DNA of 64,000 nt from the NCBI GenBank assembly GCA_021413975.1, contig JAIOPJ010000013.1, forward strand, positions 1-64,000, in the 5' to 3' direction. Below are positions 34,828 through 44,170 of this stretch, piece by piece. The notes under the pieces are model-generated. The model was not told the DNA's origin and ran no database searches. It saw only the letters and a list, made by a program, of their open reading frames with translations. The DNA comes from Gemmatimonadota bacterium. Its GTDB lineage: Bacteria; Gemmatimonadota; Gemmatimonadetes; Gemmatimonadales; Gemmatimonadaceae. The translations under genes and the position numbers were made by a program. How positions within the stretch are numbered: the stretch's first letter is position 1; every line of letters begins with the position of its first letter.

Positions 34828-37800
34828 CCTCGCCGCGCGGCTGGTTCGATCGCCTCTCCGAGCAGCGCCGTCTGGTCTACCTCGCGGCCGCCCTGCTGAG
34901 CGCCGCCGGCGTCTGGGCGATGGATCGCCTGCCGTCGGCCATCTACCCGGAGCTGACGTTCCCCCGCATCACGATCGTGGCGCAGGGCTCGTCGCTCGGC
35001 GCGCGGCAGGTGGTCTTCGCGGTCACGCGGCCGATCGAGGAGGTGGTGAGCATCGTGCCCGGCGTGGTACGCGTGCAGTCGCGCACCATCCGCGGCGCGG
35101 CCGAGATCAACATGACGTTCGCATCGGGCACGGAGATGCGGTACGCGTTACAGCTCGTGCAGCAACGCGTCAACGAGGTGCTCGGCGAGCTTCCGCCCGG
35201 ACTCGACATCGTCGTCGACCGCCTGACGCCGTCGCTCTTCCCGATCATCTCGTACAACCTCGAGGGCGGTGACCCCGCGACCCTCTACGACATCGCGCGC
35301 TACCGCATCAAGCCGCTGATCTCGCGCGTGCCCGGCGTGGGGCGCGTGGATGTCGAGGGGACCGATGTCCATGAGGTGGAGGTCGTCGCCGACCCCGCGC
35401 GGCTCGCCCAGCAGGGCCTGACCTACGACGACCTCGCGCAGTCCATCAAGCGTGCCACCGGCGCCGAGGCGGTCGGTCGCCTCCCGCGGGACTACAAGCA
35501 GTACCTGATCGTCGCCGCGCACGAGGCGCACGCGACGGAGGACATCGCGAACGTCGTCGTGCGCGGCGGGTTGCGTGTGCGCGACATCGCGACGGTCACG
35601 CTCGGCACCGAGGACCGCGTCCGCATCATCAGCGGCAACGGCAAGCTCGTGGCGCAGATCAGCATCACGCGGCAGGTCGGGGGCAACTCGGTCGCCATCG
35701 CCGATTCCGTCGCCGGCGTGGTGCGCGCGCTCGGTCCGGCGCTGCCGCCGGGCGTACGCCTGCGCGCGGTCTACGACCAGCCTGAGCTCGTGCGCGACGC
35801 GGTGCGATCGGTGCGCGACGCGATGGTCGTCGGGGCGGTGCTGGCGATCCTCGTGCTGCTCGTCTTCCTCCGGCATGCCCGCATCACCGCGATCAGTGCC
35901 TCCGCGATCCCGCTGACGATGGCTATCACGGTGCTCGTCATGTCGTTCCTCGGACAGTCGTTCAACCTGATGACGCTCGGCGCCATGGCGATCGCGACCG
36001 GCCTCGTGATCGACGATGCGGTGGTGATCACCGAGAACATCGTGCGGCACCTCCACATCACGAGCGACCGTGCGCGCGCCGTCCGCGACGCCGTGCAGGA
36101 ACTCATCTGGCCGGTCACGACCTCGACGCTCACGACCGTCGTCGTCTTCCTCCCGCTCGGGCTCCTCGAGGGCGTAGTGGGACAGTTCTTCGCCGCGCTC
36201 TCGCTCACGCTCACCGTGGCCGTGATGGTCTCGCTGGTCCTGGCGCTCACCATCATCCCGCTGCTGAGCGAGCAGTTCCTCACGGCCGCCGACGCCGAGC
36301 TGGTCGAGGCGCAGGACGGCCACGACGCCACCGCGCGCGACGGGGCGCGAGCTATCCTCGCCCGCCTCGGCTCCGCCGTCGACGCCCTCTCCGACTGGTA
36401 CGCGGAGTCGCTCGGGCGTGTCCTGGGCCGGCCGCGATGGATCTTCGCGGGCGCACTCGTCCTCCTCCTCGCGGGCCTGTTGGCGCTGCGCGTCGCGAGC
36501 ACCGGGTTCCTGCCGGACATGGACGAGGGCGCGTTCGTGCTCGACTACGTCACGCCGGGCGGCACCGCGCTCGCCGAGACCGACCGCCAGATGCGGATCG
36601 TCGAGGGGATCCTCGGCGACACGCCGGAGATCCTCGGCACGTCGCGGCGGACCGGCGCCGAGCTCGGCCTCTTCGCGACCCTGCAGAACTCCGGCGACCT
36701 CGTCGCGCGCCTCTCGCCGCGCCGAAGCCGCGACCGCAGCGTCTTCGAGGTGGTGGACGACGTACGCGTGCGGATCGAGACCGCGCTCCCGCGCCTGCGG
36801 ATCGAGTTCGTCCAGATCATCACCGACGTGCTCAACGACGCCGCCGGTGTCTCGAGCCCCGTCGAGATCAAGCTCTTCGGTTCCGACCTCGCCGCGCTCG
36901 AGGGCTACGGCACGACGCTCGCGACCGCGCTCGAGGAGGTCGTCGGACTCGAGGACTTGTACGACGGCGTGAGCGAGCCGAGCGCCGAACTGGAGATGCG
37001 CGTGAACGCCGCGGAGGCCGACCGTGTCGGCCTCGCGCCGCAGGACGTGAGCGAGGCGGTGGGGGGCGCGTTGATGGGGGCCGCCGCCGGAGAGGTCCGG
37101 CTCGAGGATCGCGCCTACGGCGTCCGCGTCCGCGCGCCGGACTCCGTGCGCTTCAACGGCGCCCGGCTCGGCACGCTCCCGGTGCTGGCCCCCGCGACCG
37201 GGCGCACCGTCCCGCTGGCGTCGCTCGCCCGCTTCACCCCCATCGAGACGCGCGCCGAGCTCTGGCGCGAGAACCAGCAGCAGATGATCGCCGTCACCGC
37301 GGACGTCTCCGGCCGGGCGCTCGGCGACATCATGACCGACGTGCGCGGCGTGCTCGCGTCCACGCCGGCGCCGGAGGGCATCCGGGTCGAGGTGGCGGGG
37401 CTCTCGGCGCAACAGCAGGAGGCGTTCCGCTCGCTGTTGCTCGTGCTGGCACTGGCCGCGGCGAGCGTCGTCGCGATCATGGTGGTGCAGTTCCAGTCAT
37501 TCGTCGAGCCGCTCGTCGTGCTGCTGGCGGCGCCGCTCTCGTTCGTCGGTGCGCTCGCCCTGCTCATCGTGACGGGGACGCCCCTGAACGTCTCGTCGTT
37601 CATGGGACTCATCCTGCTTGTCGGGCTGATCGTGAAGAACGGCATCATCCTTCTCGACTTCACTCGGCGCCGCATGCGCGATGACGGCGTGCCCCTCGAG
37701 GAGGCGATCCGCGAAGCGGCGCGCGTGCGGCTTCGTCCGATCCTGATGACGACCCTCTGCACGCTCTTCGGACTCGTGCCGCTGGCGCTCGGGATCGGGG

Positions 37801-37937
37801 CAGGGAGCGAACTGCAGCAGCCGCTGGCGCTCGCCGTGATCGGCGGGCTGGCGCTCTCGACGCCGATCACGCTCTACCTCGTGCCGGCCGTGCTCGTCGC
37901 GATCCGCGGGCGCGGGCATCGCCTGCCCCGGGGCTGA
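34824..37937 (+). CDS. RND-family efflux permease
   Basis: 1,037 aa from a GTG overlapping the adaptor stop; full AcrB/CusA length. Twelve transmembrane segments and two large periplasmic loops. GLVIDDAVVITENIVRHL keeps the two Asp residues of the proton relay in TM4. It lacks the Met clusters diagnostic of CusA Cu/Ag pumps in the parts I read, so drug or lipid-like substrates are as likely as metals. It ends the operon; the 89-bp gap before the next gene has only a promoter candidate. Confidence 0.94.
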   Translation: MTSPRGWFDRLSEQRRLVYLAAALLSAAGVWAMDRLPSAIYPELTFPRITIVAQGSSLGARQVVFAVTRPIEEVVSIVPGVVRVQSRTIRGAAEINMTFASGTEMRYALQLVQQRVNEVLGELPPGLDIVVDRLTPSLFPIISYNLEGGDPATLYDIARYRIKPLISRVPGVGRVDVEGTDVHEVEVVADPARLAQQGLTYDDLAQSIKRATGAEAVGRLPRDYKQYLIVAAHEAHATEDIANVVVRGGLRVRDIATVTLGTEDRVRIISGNGKLVAQISITRQVGGNSVAIADSVAGVVRALGPALPPGVRLRAVYDQPELVRDAVRSVRDAMVVGAVLAILVLLVFLRHARITAISASAIPLTMAITVLVMSFLGQSFNLMTLGAMAIATGLVIDDAVVITENIVRHLHITSDRARAVRDAVQELIWPVTTSTLTTVVVFLPLGLLEGVVGQFFAALSLTLTVAVMVSLVLALTIIPLLSEQFLTAADAELVEAQDGHDATARDGARAILARLGSAVDALSDWYAESLGRVLGRPRWIFAGALVLLLAGLLALRVASTGFLPDMDEGAFVLDYVTPGGTALAETDRQMRIVEGILGDTPEILGTSRRTGAELGLFATLQNSGDLVARLSPRRSRDRSVFEVVDDVRVRIETALPRLRIEFVQIITDVLNDAAGVSSPVEIKLFGSDLAALEGYGTTLATALEEVVGLEDLYDGVSEPSAELEMRVNAAEADRVGLAPQDVSEAVGGALMGAAAGEVRLEDRAYGVRVRAPDSVRFNGARLGTLPVLAPATGRTVPLASLARFTPIETRAELWRENQQQMIAVTADVSGRALGDIMTDVRGVLASTPAPEGIRVEVAGLSAQQQEAFRSLLLVLALAAASVVAIMVVQFQSFVEPLVVLLAAPLSFVGALALLIVTGTPLNVSSFMGLILLVGLIVKNGIILLDFTRRRMRDDGVPLEEAIREAARVRLRPILMTTLCTLFGLVPLALGIGAGSELQQPLALAVIGGLALSTPITLYLVPAVLVAIRGRGHRLPRG

Positions 37938-37998
37938 GGAACCGAGGACCGGGGGCTGACGCCGGTCCGGGCCGGGGGCGTCCGCCACGGCTCCCGGT

Positions 37999-38004
37999 TA
38001 GATT
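37999..38004 (+). promoter_or_regulatory. Candidate -10 (TAGATT) of the acyl-CoA dehydrogenase gene
   Basis: GGTTAGATTCC lies 22 nt before the ATG at 38027, giving a leader of roughly 15 nt. The hexamer is the same as those upstream of the DUF1003 and gpmI genes. No good -35. Confidence 0.35.
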
Positions 38005-38026
38005 CCGGAGTCCCTTTCCCCTTCGC

Positions 38027-39256
38027 ATGGCCTCCTCCGAAACCGAAAACTTCCTCGCCTCACCGCAGCTCCGCCCGCGCGACGGCGACCTGTTCAACAT
38101 CGACGCCGCCCTCACCGAAGAGGAGCGTGCGGTCCGCGATTCCGTCCGCGCCTTCGTCGACGAGAAGGTCCTGCCGATCATCGGCCAGGCCTACGTCGAC
38201 GGCCGCTTCCCGCGCGAGCTCATCGCCGAGATGGGCGAGAACGGCTACTTCGGCGCCAACCTCCCCGAGGAGTACGGCTGCGCCGGGCTCAACAACGTGA
38301 TGTACGGCCTCATCATGCAGGAGCTCGAGCGCGGCGATTCGGGCATCCGCTCCTTCGCGTCGGTGCAGGGCGCCCTGGTGATGTATCCCATCTACGCCTT
38401 CGGCTCCGAGGCGCAGAAGAAGCACTGGCTCCCGCAGATGGCGAAGGGCACCAAGATCGGCTGCTTCGGCCTCACCGAACCCGACTACGGTTCCAACCCC
38501 GGCGGGATGATCACGCGGGCGCGCAAGCAGGCCGACGGCACCTGGATCCTCAACGGCGCGAAGATGTGGATCACCAACGGCTCCACCGCGCACGTCGCGG
38601 TGGTCTGGGCCAAGACCGAGGACGGCGACGACGAGGGCAAGTCGATCAAGGGATTCCTCGTCCCGACCGACAGCAAGGGCTTCAAGGCGAAGGACGCCAA
38701 GGGCAAGCTCTCGCTCCGCGCGTCGGACACGAGCGAGCTGGTCTTCGACAACGTCCATCTCCCGGCCGACGCGATCCTGCCGAACTCGGGCGGCCTCAAG
38801 AGCCCGCTCATGTGCCTCACACAGGCGCGCTACGGCATCTCGTGGGGTGTGCTCGGCGCCGCCATCGCCTGCTACGAGGAAGCACTCTCGTACGGCAAGA
38901 ACCGCGTGATGTTCGGCAAGCCGATCGCCGGCTTCCAGATCCAGCAGGTGCGCCTGGCCGACATGATCACCGAGATCACCAAGGGCCAGCTGCTCTCGCT
39001 CCACCTGGGCCGCATGAAGGACGCCGGCACCTTCACGCCGCAGCAGGTCTCCATGGCCAAGCGCAACAACGTGGACATCGCCACGAACATCGCCCGCGAG
39101 GCGCGGCGGCTGCTCGGCGCGGTGGGCATCCTGGCCGAGTACGGCAGCATGCGGCACATGGCCAATCTCGAGAGCGTCTACACGTACGAGGGGACGCACG
39201 ACATGCACTCGCTGATCATCGGGCAGGCGATCACCGGGATGGGGGCGTTCAAGTAG
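38027..39256 (+). CDS. Acyl-CoA dehydrogenase, glutaryl-CoA dehydrogenase-like
   Basis: 409 aa. The order of motifs follows glutaryl-CoA dehydrogenase: SFASVQGALVMYPIYAFGSE, GCFGLTEPDYGSNPGGM, ILNGAKMWITNGSTAHVAVV, and YEGTHDMHSLIIGQAITGMG with the catalytic Glu in YEGTHD. FAD-dependent oxidation (and decarboxylation if glutaryl-CoA is the substrate) delivers electrons to ETF. The etfB/etfA genes and a membrane Fe-S ETF oxidoreductase are 3-6 kb downstream. Short- or branched-chain acyl-CoA remains possible. Confidence 0.9.
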   Translation: MASSETENFLASPQLRPRDGDLFNIDAALTEEERAVRDSVRAFVDEKVLPIIGQAYVDGRFPRELIAEMGENGYFGANLPEEYGCAGLNNVMYGLIMQELERGDSGIRSFASVQGALVMYPIYAFGSEAQKKHWLPQMAKGTKIGCFGLTEPDYGSNPGGMITRARKQADGTWILNGAKMWITNGSTAHVAVVWAKTEDGDDEGKSIKGFLVPTDSKGFKAKDAKGKLSLRASDTSELVFDNVHLPADAILPNSGGLKSPLMCLTQARYGISWGVLGAAIACYEEALSYGKNRVMFGKPIAGFQIQQVRLADMITEITKGQLLSLHLGRMKDAGTFTPQQVSMAKRNNVDIATNIAREARRLLGAVGILAEYGSMRHMANLESVYTYEGTHDMHSLIIGQAITGMGAFK

Positions 39257-39287
39257 GAAGTAGGATGGAGGATGAAGGATGGAAGAA

Positions 39288-39323
39288 GAGGGCGTCCCGC
39301 GTTCGGGGCGCCCTCCTTCTTTC
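39288..39323 (+). terminator. Rho-independent-like terminator
   Basis: GAGGGCG...CGCCCTC with an inner CCCG/CGGG stem and CGTT loop, followed by CTTCTTTC. It lies shortly after the acyl-CoA dehydrogenase stop. Confidence 0.75.
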
Positions 39324-39333
39324 GGGAGCGGCC

Positions 39334-39393
39334 TTGACAAGCAAAGCGTAGAGTGCCACTGTATTGGTACACTACTACACTAAAGGAGTCCCG
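39334..39393 (+). promoter_or_regulatory. Promoter region with consensus -35 and strong RBS
   Basis: TTGACA (39334-39339) is a perfect -35. The best -10 candidate (TGTATT) gives an overlong 20-bp spacer, so activator help or another -10 is possible. AAGGAG (39383-39388) lies 5 nt before the ATG at 39394, the clearest Shine-Dalgarno in the window. Confidence 0.5.
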
Positions 39394-40143
39394 ATGCCGC
39401 CGTTCCGTCGTCCGCTCGCCTGGCTCACCGTACTCTTGCTCGTTGCCGCGCCGTTGCGTGCCCAGTCCGCACCCGACACTTCGCGGGCGCTGATCGCCCG
39501 GATGAAGTCTGACCTCCGGAACCTCGTCACTGCACAGGAGGCGCACTATGCCGAGAAGGGGGCGTATGCCCGCACCCTCACCGATCTGGGACCGAACCGG
39601 TACCGCGCCTCGCGGGGCGTGAAGGTCGAGATCGTGAACGCGGGCAGTAACGCCTACGGTGCGGTCGCCCGGACGGAGGGGCGTGACGGGAGTTGTGTCA
39701 TCCACGTGGGGCTCGACGGGTCAGTGGCGCCGCGCACCGACATCGAGAAGAAGCGACTGCCCGAGGGAGAGCCAGGTTGCGACGGGGACGGCATCACGGA
39801 GCGCGCGCGCCTCGCCTCGGAAGCGGAATCGCGCGTGACACTGACTCTGCTGCTAATCAATAAGCTGCAGGAGCGGCGCTTCGGTCGGCTCGGCAACTAC
39901 GCACCCGACGCGTCTTCGCTCGAGGGGATGCGCGTGCCCGAGACCGTGAGCGTGACGATCGAACTCGCCGCGGCACCGAATCGGGAGCCCGCTTTCCTCG
40001 CCGTCGCGACGGATTCGCGCTATCCGGGCTATTCCTGCGTTCTCGCCTCAGGCTGGGCCCGTTTCCCGTCGGGTGCGACGACGCTCGCGGAGAAGAAGCA
40101 CGCCGGCGGTAACAGCCAGATCGTCTGCGACACCTTCAAGTGA
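39394..40143 (+). CDS. Secreted protein with two pilin-like globular halves
   Basis: 249 aa from the ATG after AAGGAG. Signal peptide (LLVAAPLRAQ), not a prepilin leader. The first half (LIARMKSDLRNLVTAQEAHY, then EKGAYARTLTDLG) resembles the globular domain of type IV-pilin-like proteins, and the second half repeats the outline (RRFGRLGNYAPDASSLEG; RYPGYSCVLASGWARFP). Each half carries one or two Cys. No pilus genes are adjacent, and codon use is less extreme than in neighbours. Function unknown. Confidence 0.7.
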   Translation: MPPFRRPLAWLTVLLLVAAPLRAQSAPDTSRALIARMKSDLRNLVTAQEAHYAEKGAYARTLTDLGPNRYRASRGVKVEIVNAGSNAYGAVARTEGRDGSCVIHVGLDGSVAPRTDIEKKRLPEGEPGCDGDGITERARLASEAESRVTLTLLLINKLQERRFGRLGNYAPDASSLEGMRVPETVSVTIELAAAPNREPAFLAVATDSRYPGYSCVLASGWARFPSGATTLAEKKHAGGNSQIVCDTFK

Positions 40144-40145
40144 GG

Positions 40146-40204
40146 CGTCCGTCGCCCGTCGTCGTCGGTTCCGTGAAGGGGTCCTCCGACGACGGGCACG
40201 GACG
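40146..40204. terminator. Large hairpin between convergent genes
   Basis: GCCCGTCGTCG (40154-40164) pairs perfectly with CGACGACGGGC (40187-40197), extended outward by CGTCCGT/ACGGACG with one bulge. It lies between the convergent pilin-like and SDR genes and could end transcription from both sides. No U tract. Confidence 0.6.
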
Positions 40205-40218
40205 TTCTCCGTACACGG

Positions 40219-41025
40219 TCAGATTCGGGCCCGGCCGTAGCGCTCCTGCATGAGCTTCCGCACCCAGAGCGGCATGTAGCGCAGCGCGAGCACAACCGCG
40301 CGGTACCGCTTCCCCGGGATCACCACCACCGGTCCGTCGCCGAAGGCCGCGTCGAGCGATTCGCGCACCACGCGGTCGGTGTTGAGCCAGGCCCACGACG
40401 GGATCCCCTTCGACTTGTCGATCTTCATCCGGTCGTGGAACTCGGTGTGCGTGAACCCGGGGCAGAGCACCTGCACATGCACGCCCGTCCCGGCGAGCTC
40501 CATCGCGAGCGCCTCGGTGAAGACGCGATTGTAGGCCTTGGTGGCGCAGTAGTTCACGTTGCCCGGACTCGCCGTGAACGAGGCCACCGACGCCACCGTG
40601 ATGATCCGGCCCTCGCGCCGGTCGATCATCCCCGGGAGCACGGCCCGGGTGAGCAGCATCGGCGCCATCACGTGCAGCTCGAGCATCGTCGCCTGCTCGC
40701 TCAACGGCCGCGTCGCGAACTTCCCCTTGGTGCCGAAGCCGGCGTTGTTCACGAGCAGCATCACGCGTTCGTTCCGCGCCAGGAACTCGGCCAGCGTCCG
40801 CATCGCGTCGTCGCGGGAGAGGTCGGCCGGCCACGGTTGCGCGTCGATGCCGTGCGCGGCACTGAGTTCGGCGCCGAGCGCCTTGAGCCGTTCGGCGTCG
40901 CGGGCGACGAGCAGGAGGTCGAAGCCGCGCTCGGCGAGCTGGCGGGCGAACTCGCGTCCGATCCCGGCGGAGGCACCGGTGACGACGGCGAGGGGGCGGG
41001 TGGACTCGGAGTTGGTCGTGGGCAC
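40219..41025 (-). CDS. Short-chain dehydrogenase/reductase
   Basis: 268 aa from the GTG at 41025; the ORF-track line extending to 41877 is shadow of the opposite gene. NAD(P) motif TGASAGIG, NNAG, catalytic Ser in ASVASFTAS and Tyr-x3-Lys in NYCATKAYN. The C-terminal extension (YMPLWVRKLMQERYGRARI) is amphipathic and could touch the membrane. Substrate unknown; the divergently transcribed ether-lipid-type monooxygenase suggests lipids. Confidence 0.93.
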   Translation of the reverse strand: MPTTNSESTRPLAVVTGASAGIGREFARQLAERGFDLLLVARDAERLKALGAELSAAHGIDAQPWPADLSRDDAMRTLAEFLARNERVMLLVNNAGFGTKGKFATRPLSEQATMLELHVMAPMLLTRAVLPGMIDRREGRIITVASVASFTASPGNVNYCATKAYNRVFTEALAMELAGTGVHVQVLCPGFTHTEFHDRMKIDKSKGIPSWAWLNTDRVVRESLDAAFGDGPVVVIPGKRYRAVVLALRYMPLWVRKLMQERYGRARI

Positions 41026-41049
41026 GCGATAATCTACAATTAGATCGCC
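41026..41049. promoter_or_regulatory. 24-bp divergent promoter, probably leaderless both ways
   Basis: The gap between the two start codons is only 24 bp and AT-rich. TACAAT (41035-41040) ends 9 nt before the plus-strand ATG; TAGATT on the minus strand ends about 5 nt before the SDR GTG. The -10s overlap in the inverted repeat ATCTA-CAAT-TAGAT. There is no room for a ribosome-binding site on either side. Confidence 0.5.
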
Positions 41050-42360
41050 ATGGGCATCATCCAGGCTTCCATCCCGATCTTCTTCGTCCTCATCGCCGTC
41101 GAACTCCTCTGGAGCCAGGTGAGCGGGCGCCGCGTGGTGCGCCTCAACGACTCGCTCTCCGACCTGAGCTGCGGGATCCTGAGCCAGCTCGCCGGCATCT
41201 TCACCAAGCTCTTCACGATCGGGATCTTCATCTGGGTCGGGGAGCGCGCCTCGATCCAGCTCCTCCTCCCGTTCGTTCCCGCATGGCCGGAGCGCGCACC
41301 CTTCGTGGACGCCGCGGGCATTCCGGGATTCGGCGTCGACATCGCGGCCCTCGCGAGCTGGAGCGTGGTCTTCGTCCTCGTCGACTTCTGCTACTACTGG
41401 TCGCACCGCTACGCGCACGAGATCAACATCCTCTGGGCGGGGCATGTGGTGCATCACCAGAGCGAGGAGTACAACCTCCCCGTCGCGCTGCGGCAGAGCG
41501 CCCTGCATGGGCTCATGAGCTGGGTCTTCTACGTGCCGCTCGCGGTGATCGGGGTGCCCTGGCGGATGTTCGTCGCCTGCAATGCGATCAACCTCGTCTA
41601 CCAGTTCTGGATCCACACGCGCGCCGTCGGCACCATGGGGCGCGTCACGGAGTACGTGATGAACACGCCGAGCCATCATCGCGTGCATCACGGGGTGAAC
41701 CCCAAGTACCAGGACCGGAACTACGCCGGCGTCTTCATCGTGTTCGACCGGTGGTTCGGGACCTTCGTTCAGGAAGCCGACGAGCCCGTGTACGGGATCA
41801 CCAAGCCGCTGCGGAGCTGGAATCCGCTCTGGGCGAACGTGCACGTGTTCGTGCAGATCGCCAAGGACGCCTGGCACGCCGAGCGGTGGATGGACAAGCT
41901 CCGGATCGTGTTCGGGCGTCCGGGCTGGAGGCCCTCCGAGCTCGGGGAGATCGAGCGGCCGCGCGAGGTCTCGGCGGAGACGTTCGTGAAGTTCGACCCG
42001 CCGGTGCCGGCGCCACTCGCCTGGTACGGCTTCGTGCAGTTCGCGTCGGCGCTCGTTGCGGGCTTCCTCCTGCTCCAGCGCGCAGGCACCATGCCGGTGG
42101 CCCTGGCGGCGGCACCGGCCTTCTTCGTGACGCTCGCGCTGGCCGGCGTGGGTGGGGTGTTCGAGCGCGCCAGGTGGGCGCGATCGCTCGAGACCGCGCG
42201 ATTGCTCGCGACCGCGGCCGCCTGCGGCGGCCTGCTCTACACCGGCCTGGCGCCTGGGCTCGTCGCGTGGAGCGTGCTCGCGTTCGCGGTGGTCTCGCTC
42301 GCGGTGCTCTGGGCCTATCGGGGTGAGCTGACCGAGGTGGAGCTCGCGCCGCTGATGTGA
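41050..42360 (+). CDS. Sterol desaturase/fatty acid hydroxylase family, alkylglycerol monooxygenase-like
   Basis: 436 aa membrane protein. The di-iron His clusters are WSHRYAHE, HVVHHQSEEYN and PSHHRVHHG. The order and spacing (with LRQSALHG and YAGVFIVFDRWFGTF) resemble alkylglycerol monooxygenase (TMEM195), which cleaves ether lipids using O2 and tetrahydrobiopterin. An additional 130-residue hydrophobic C-terminal part holds about four more membrane segments. Other members hydroxylate sterols, carotenoids or fatty acids, so substrate is open. Confidence 0.88.
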   Translation: MGIIQASIPIFFVLIAVELLWSQVSGRRVVRLNDSLSDLSCGILSQLAGIFTKLFTIGIFIWVGERASIQLLLPFVPAWPERAPFVDAAGIPGFGVDIAALASWSVVFVLVDFCYYWSHRYAHEINILWAGHVVHHQSEEYNLPVALRQSALHGLMSWVFYVPLAVIGVPWRMFVACNAINLVYQFWIHTRAVGTMGRVTEYVMNTPSHHRVHHGVNPKYQDRNYAGVFIVFDRWFGTFVQEADEPVYGITKPLRSWNPLWANVHVFVQIAKDAWHAERWMDKLRIVFGRPGWRPSELGEIERPREVSAETFVKFDPPVPAPLAWYGFVQFASALVAGFLLLQRAGTMPVALAAAPAFFVTLALAGVGGVFERARWARSLETARLLATAAACGGLLYTGLAPGLVAWSVLAFAVVSLAVLWAYRGELTEVELAPLM

Positions 42361-42397
42361 CCTCGGCGTTCGCCTACCACCGACCAGCCACCGCCAG

Positions 42398-42403
42398 TAG
42401 TTT
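42398..42403 (+). promoter_or_regulatory. Candidate -10 (TAGTTT) of etfBA
   Basis: TAGTTT lies 28 nt before the etfB GTG at 42432. The same hexamer precedes the S9 peptidase gene. Weak evidence; no -35. Confidence 0.3.
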
Positions 42404-42431
42404 TCAGTCCGTCCCAGACACCAGGTATCCA

Positions 42432-43184
42432 GTGAAGATCGCCGTCTGCATCAAGCGCGTCCCCGACATGGACGTCCGCTTCAAGATCGCCCCCTCCGGC
42501 AAGGCCGTGGACGAAGCGGGGCTCAAGTTCGAGATCTCCGACTTCGACGGCTACGCCGTCGAGGCCGCGCTCCAGATCAAGGAGAAACTCAATGCCGGCG
42601 AGGTCGTCGTCATCTCCCTCGGCCCCGACGTCGTGCAGGAGACCCTGCGCAAGGCCATGAGCATGGGCGCCGACCGCGCCGTGCAGCTCAAGGCCGACAC
42701 GGTCCCCGCCGACTCGTACGCCATCGCGACCGCACTCGCGGCCGAACTCAAGGACGGCGCCTACGACCTGATCATGTTCGGCCGCATGTCGATCGACACG
42801 GCGCATGGCGCCACCGGAGCCATGACCGCCGAGCTCCTCGGCCTGCCGGTCGTCAACGCGATCAGCAAGCTGGAGTTCGACGGCCGCACAGCGAAGATGC
42901 GCCGCGAACTCGAGGGCGCGTACGAACTCGTGGAGTGCGCGCTCCCGGCCGTCGTCACGATCGACGAGGGCATCGCCCGGCCGCGCTACCCCTCGCTCAA
43001 GGGGATCATGGCCGCCAAGAAGAAGCCGCTCGAGACCAGGTCCGCCCAGCTCGCCGAGCAGCGCCTCGCGCTCGACGCCATGGCGCTCCCCCCGGAGCGG
43101 TCGGCCGGTCGCATCATCGGCGAGGGCTCGGCCGTCGTGCCCGAGCTCGTCCGACTCCTCAAGGAAGAAGCGAAGGTCCTCTAG
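42432..43184 (+). CDS. etfB: Electron transfer flavoprotein beta subunit
   Basis: 250 aa from GTG (KIAVCIKRVPDMDVRFKIAP); the ORF-track N-terminal extension is upstream sequence. The AMP-binding and recognition-loop regions are intact, including PSLKGIMAAKKKPLETRS, the loop that docks acyl-CoA dehydrogenases. Overlaps etfA by one base (TAGTG). The Lys-rich loop corresponds to the site methylated in other ETF-beta proteins. Confidence 0.96.
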   Translation: MKIAVCIKRVPDMDVRFKIAPSGKAVDEAGLKFEISDFDGYAVEAALQIKEKLNAGEVVVISLGPDVVQETLRKAMSMGADRAVQLKADTVPADSYAIATALAAELKDGAYDLIMFGRMSIDTAHGATGAMTAELLGLPVVNAISKLEFDGRTAKMRRELEGAYELVECALPAVVTIDEGIARPRYPSLKGIMAAKKKPLETRSAQLAEQRLALDAMALPPERSAGRIIGEGSAVVPELVRLLKEEAKVL

Positions 43185-44167
43185 TGTCCAACAACGTCCT
43201 CGCATTCGCCGAGTCCCGCGGTGGTGATCTCCGCCGCGCCGCGCTCGAAGCCGTCACCGCCGCCCGCGCCGTCGCCGACGTTCGTGGTGGCGCCGTGCAC
43301 GCGATCCTCTTCGGCGCGCCCGGCATCGGCGCGCACGCCGCCCGGCTCGGGGCCCATGGCGCCGACAGCGTGATCGTCGTCGAACACGCGGCCTTCGCGC
43401 AGAACAATCCCGAAGCGGTCGCCGCGACCGTCGCGGCGCGCATGGGTTCCGGCTACGGTGCCTTCATCTGCGCCGCTTCCGCCACGGGCAAGGACATCGC
43501 CCCGCGCGTGGCGGCCAAGCTCAAGGTCCCCGTGGCCTCCGACGCCGTCGCCATGACCGCGAGCGCGTCGTCGATCACCGTCACGCATCCGGGCTACACA
43601 GGCAAGATCCTGCAGACGCTCACGCTCACCGCCAGCCCGGCCGTCGTGAGCGTCCGTCCCGGCGCCTTCCTGCCCAAGGAGAACGCCAAGGCGGGCGCGG
43701 TCGAGGCGTACGCTCCGGCGGGCGATCCGTCGGCGAGCCGCGTGCGGATCACCGAGACCGCCGCCGGCAACACCGCCAAGCTCGATCTCGGCGAGGCGCC
43801 GGTGATCATCTCCGGCGGTCGCGGCCTCAAGGAAGCAGGCAACTTCAAGCTCGTCGAGGAGCTCGCAGCGGCCTTCGGCAACGCCGCCGTCGGCGCGACG
43901 CGCGCCGTGACCGACGACGGCTGGCGCCCGCACTCGGACCAGATCGGCCAGACCGGGCGTCTCGTCTCGCCCGATCTCTACATCGCCTGCGGCATCTCCG
44001 GCGCCATCCAGCACCTCGCCGGCATGCGCACGTCCAAGACCATCGTTGCGATCAACAAGGACAAGGAAGCGCCGATCTTCAAGATCGCCGACTACGGCAT
44101 CATCGGGGACGTGCTCGAGATCCTGCCGGTGCTCACGGCCGAGGTGAAGAAGGCGAAGGCGCACTAG
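43184..44167 (+). CDS. etfA: Electron transfer flavoprotein alpha subunit
   Basis: 327 aa from GTG; the ORF-track extension to 42935 is shadow. The FAD-binding C-terminal domain has [49 protein letters not shown] and [20 protein letters not shown]. Together with EtfB it collects electrons from acyl-CoA dehydrogenases and passes them to the downstream Fe-S oxidoreductase. A perfect 15-bp hairpin follows the stop. Confidence 0.96.
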   Translation: MSNNVLAFAESRGGDLRRAALEAVTAARAVADVRGGAVHAILFGAPGIGAHAARLGAHGADSVIVVEHAAFAQNNPEAVAATVAARMGSGYGAFICAASATGKDIAPRVAAKLKVPVASDAVAMTASASSITVTHPGYTGKILQTLTLTASPAVVSVRPGAFLPKENAKAGAVEAYAPAGDPSASRVRITETAAGNTAKLDLGEAPVIISGGRGLKEAGNFKLVEELAAAFGNAAVGATRAVTDDGWRPHSDQIGQTGRLVSPDLYIACGISGAIQHLAGMRTSKTIVAINKDKEAPIFKIADYGIIGDVLEILPVLTAEVKKAKAH

Positions 44168-44170
44168 AGA

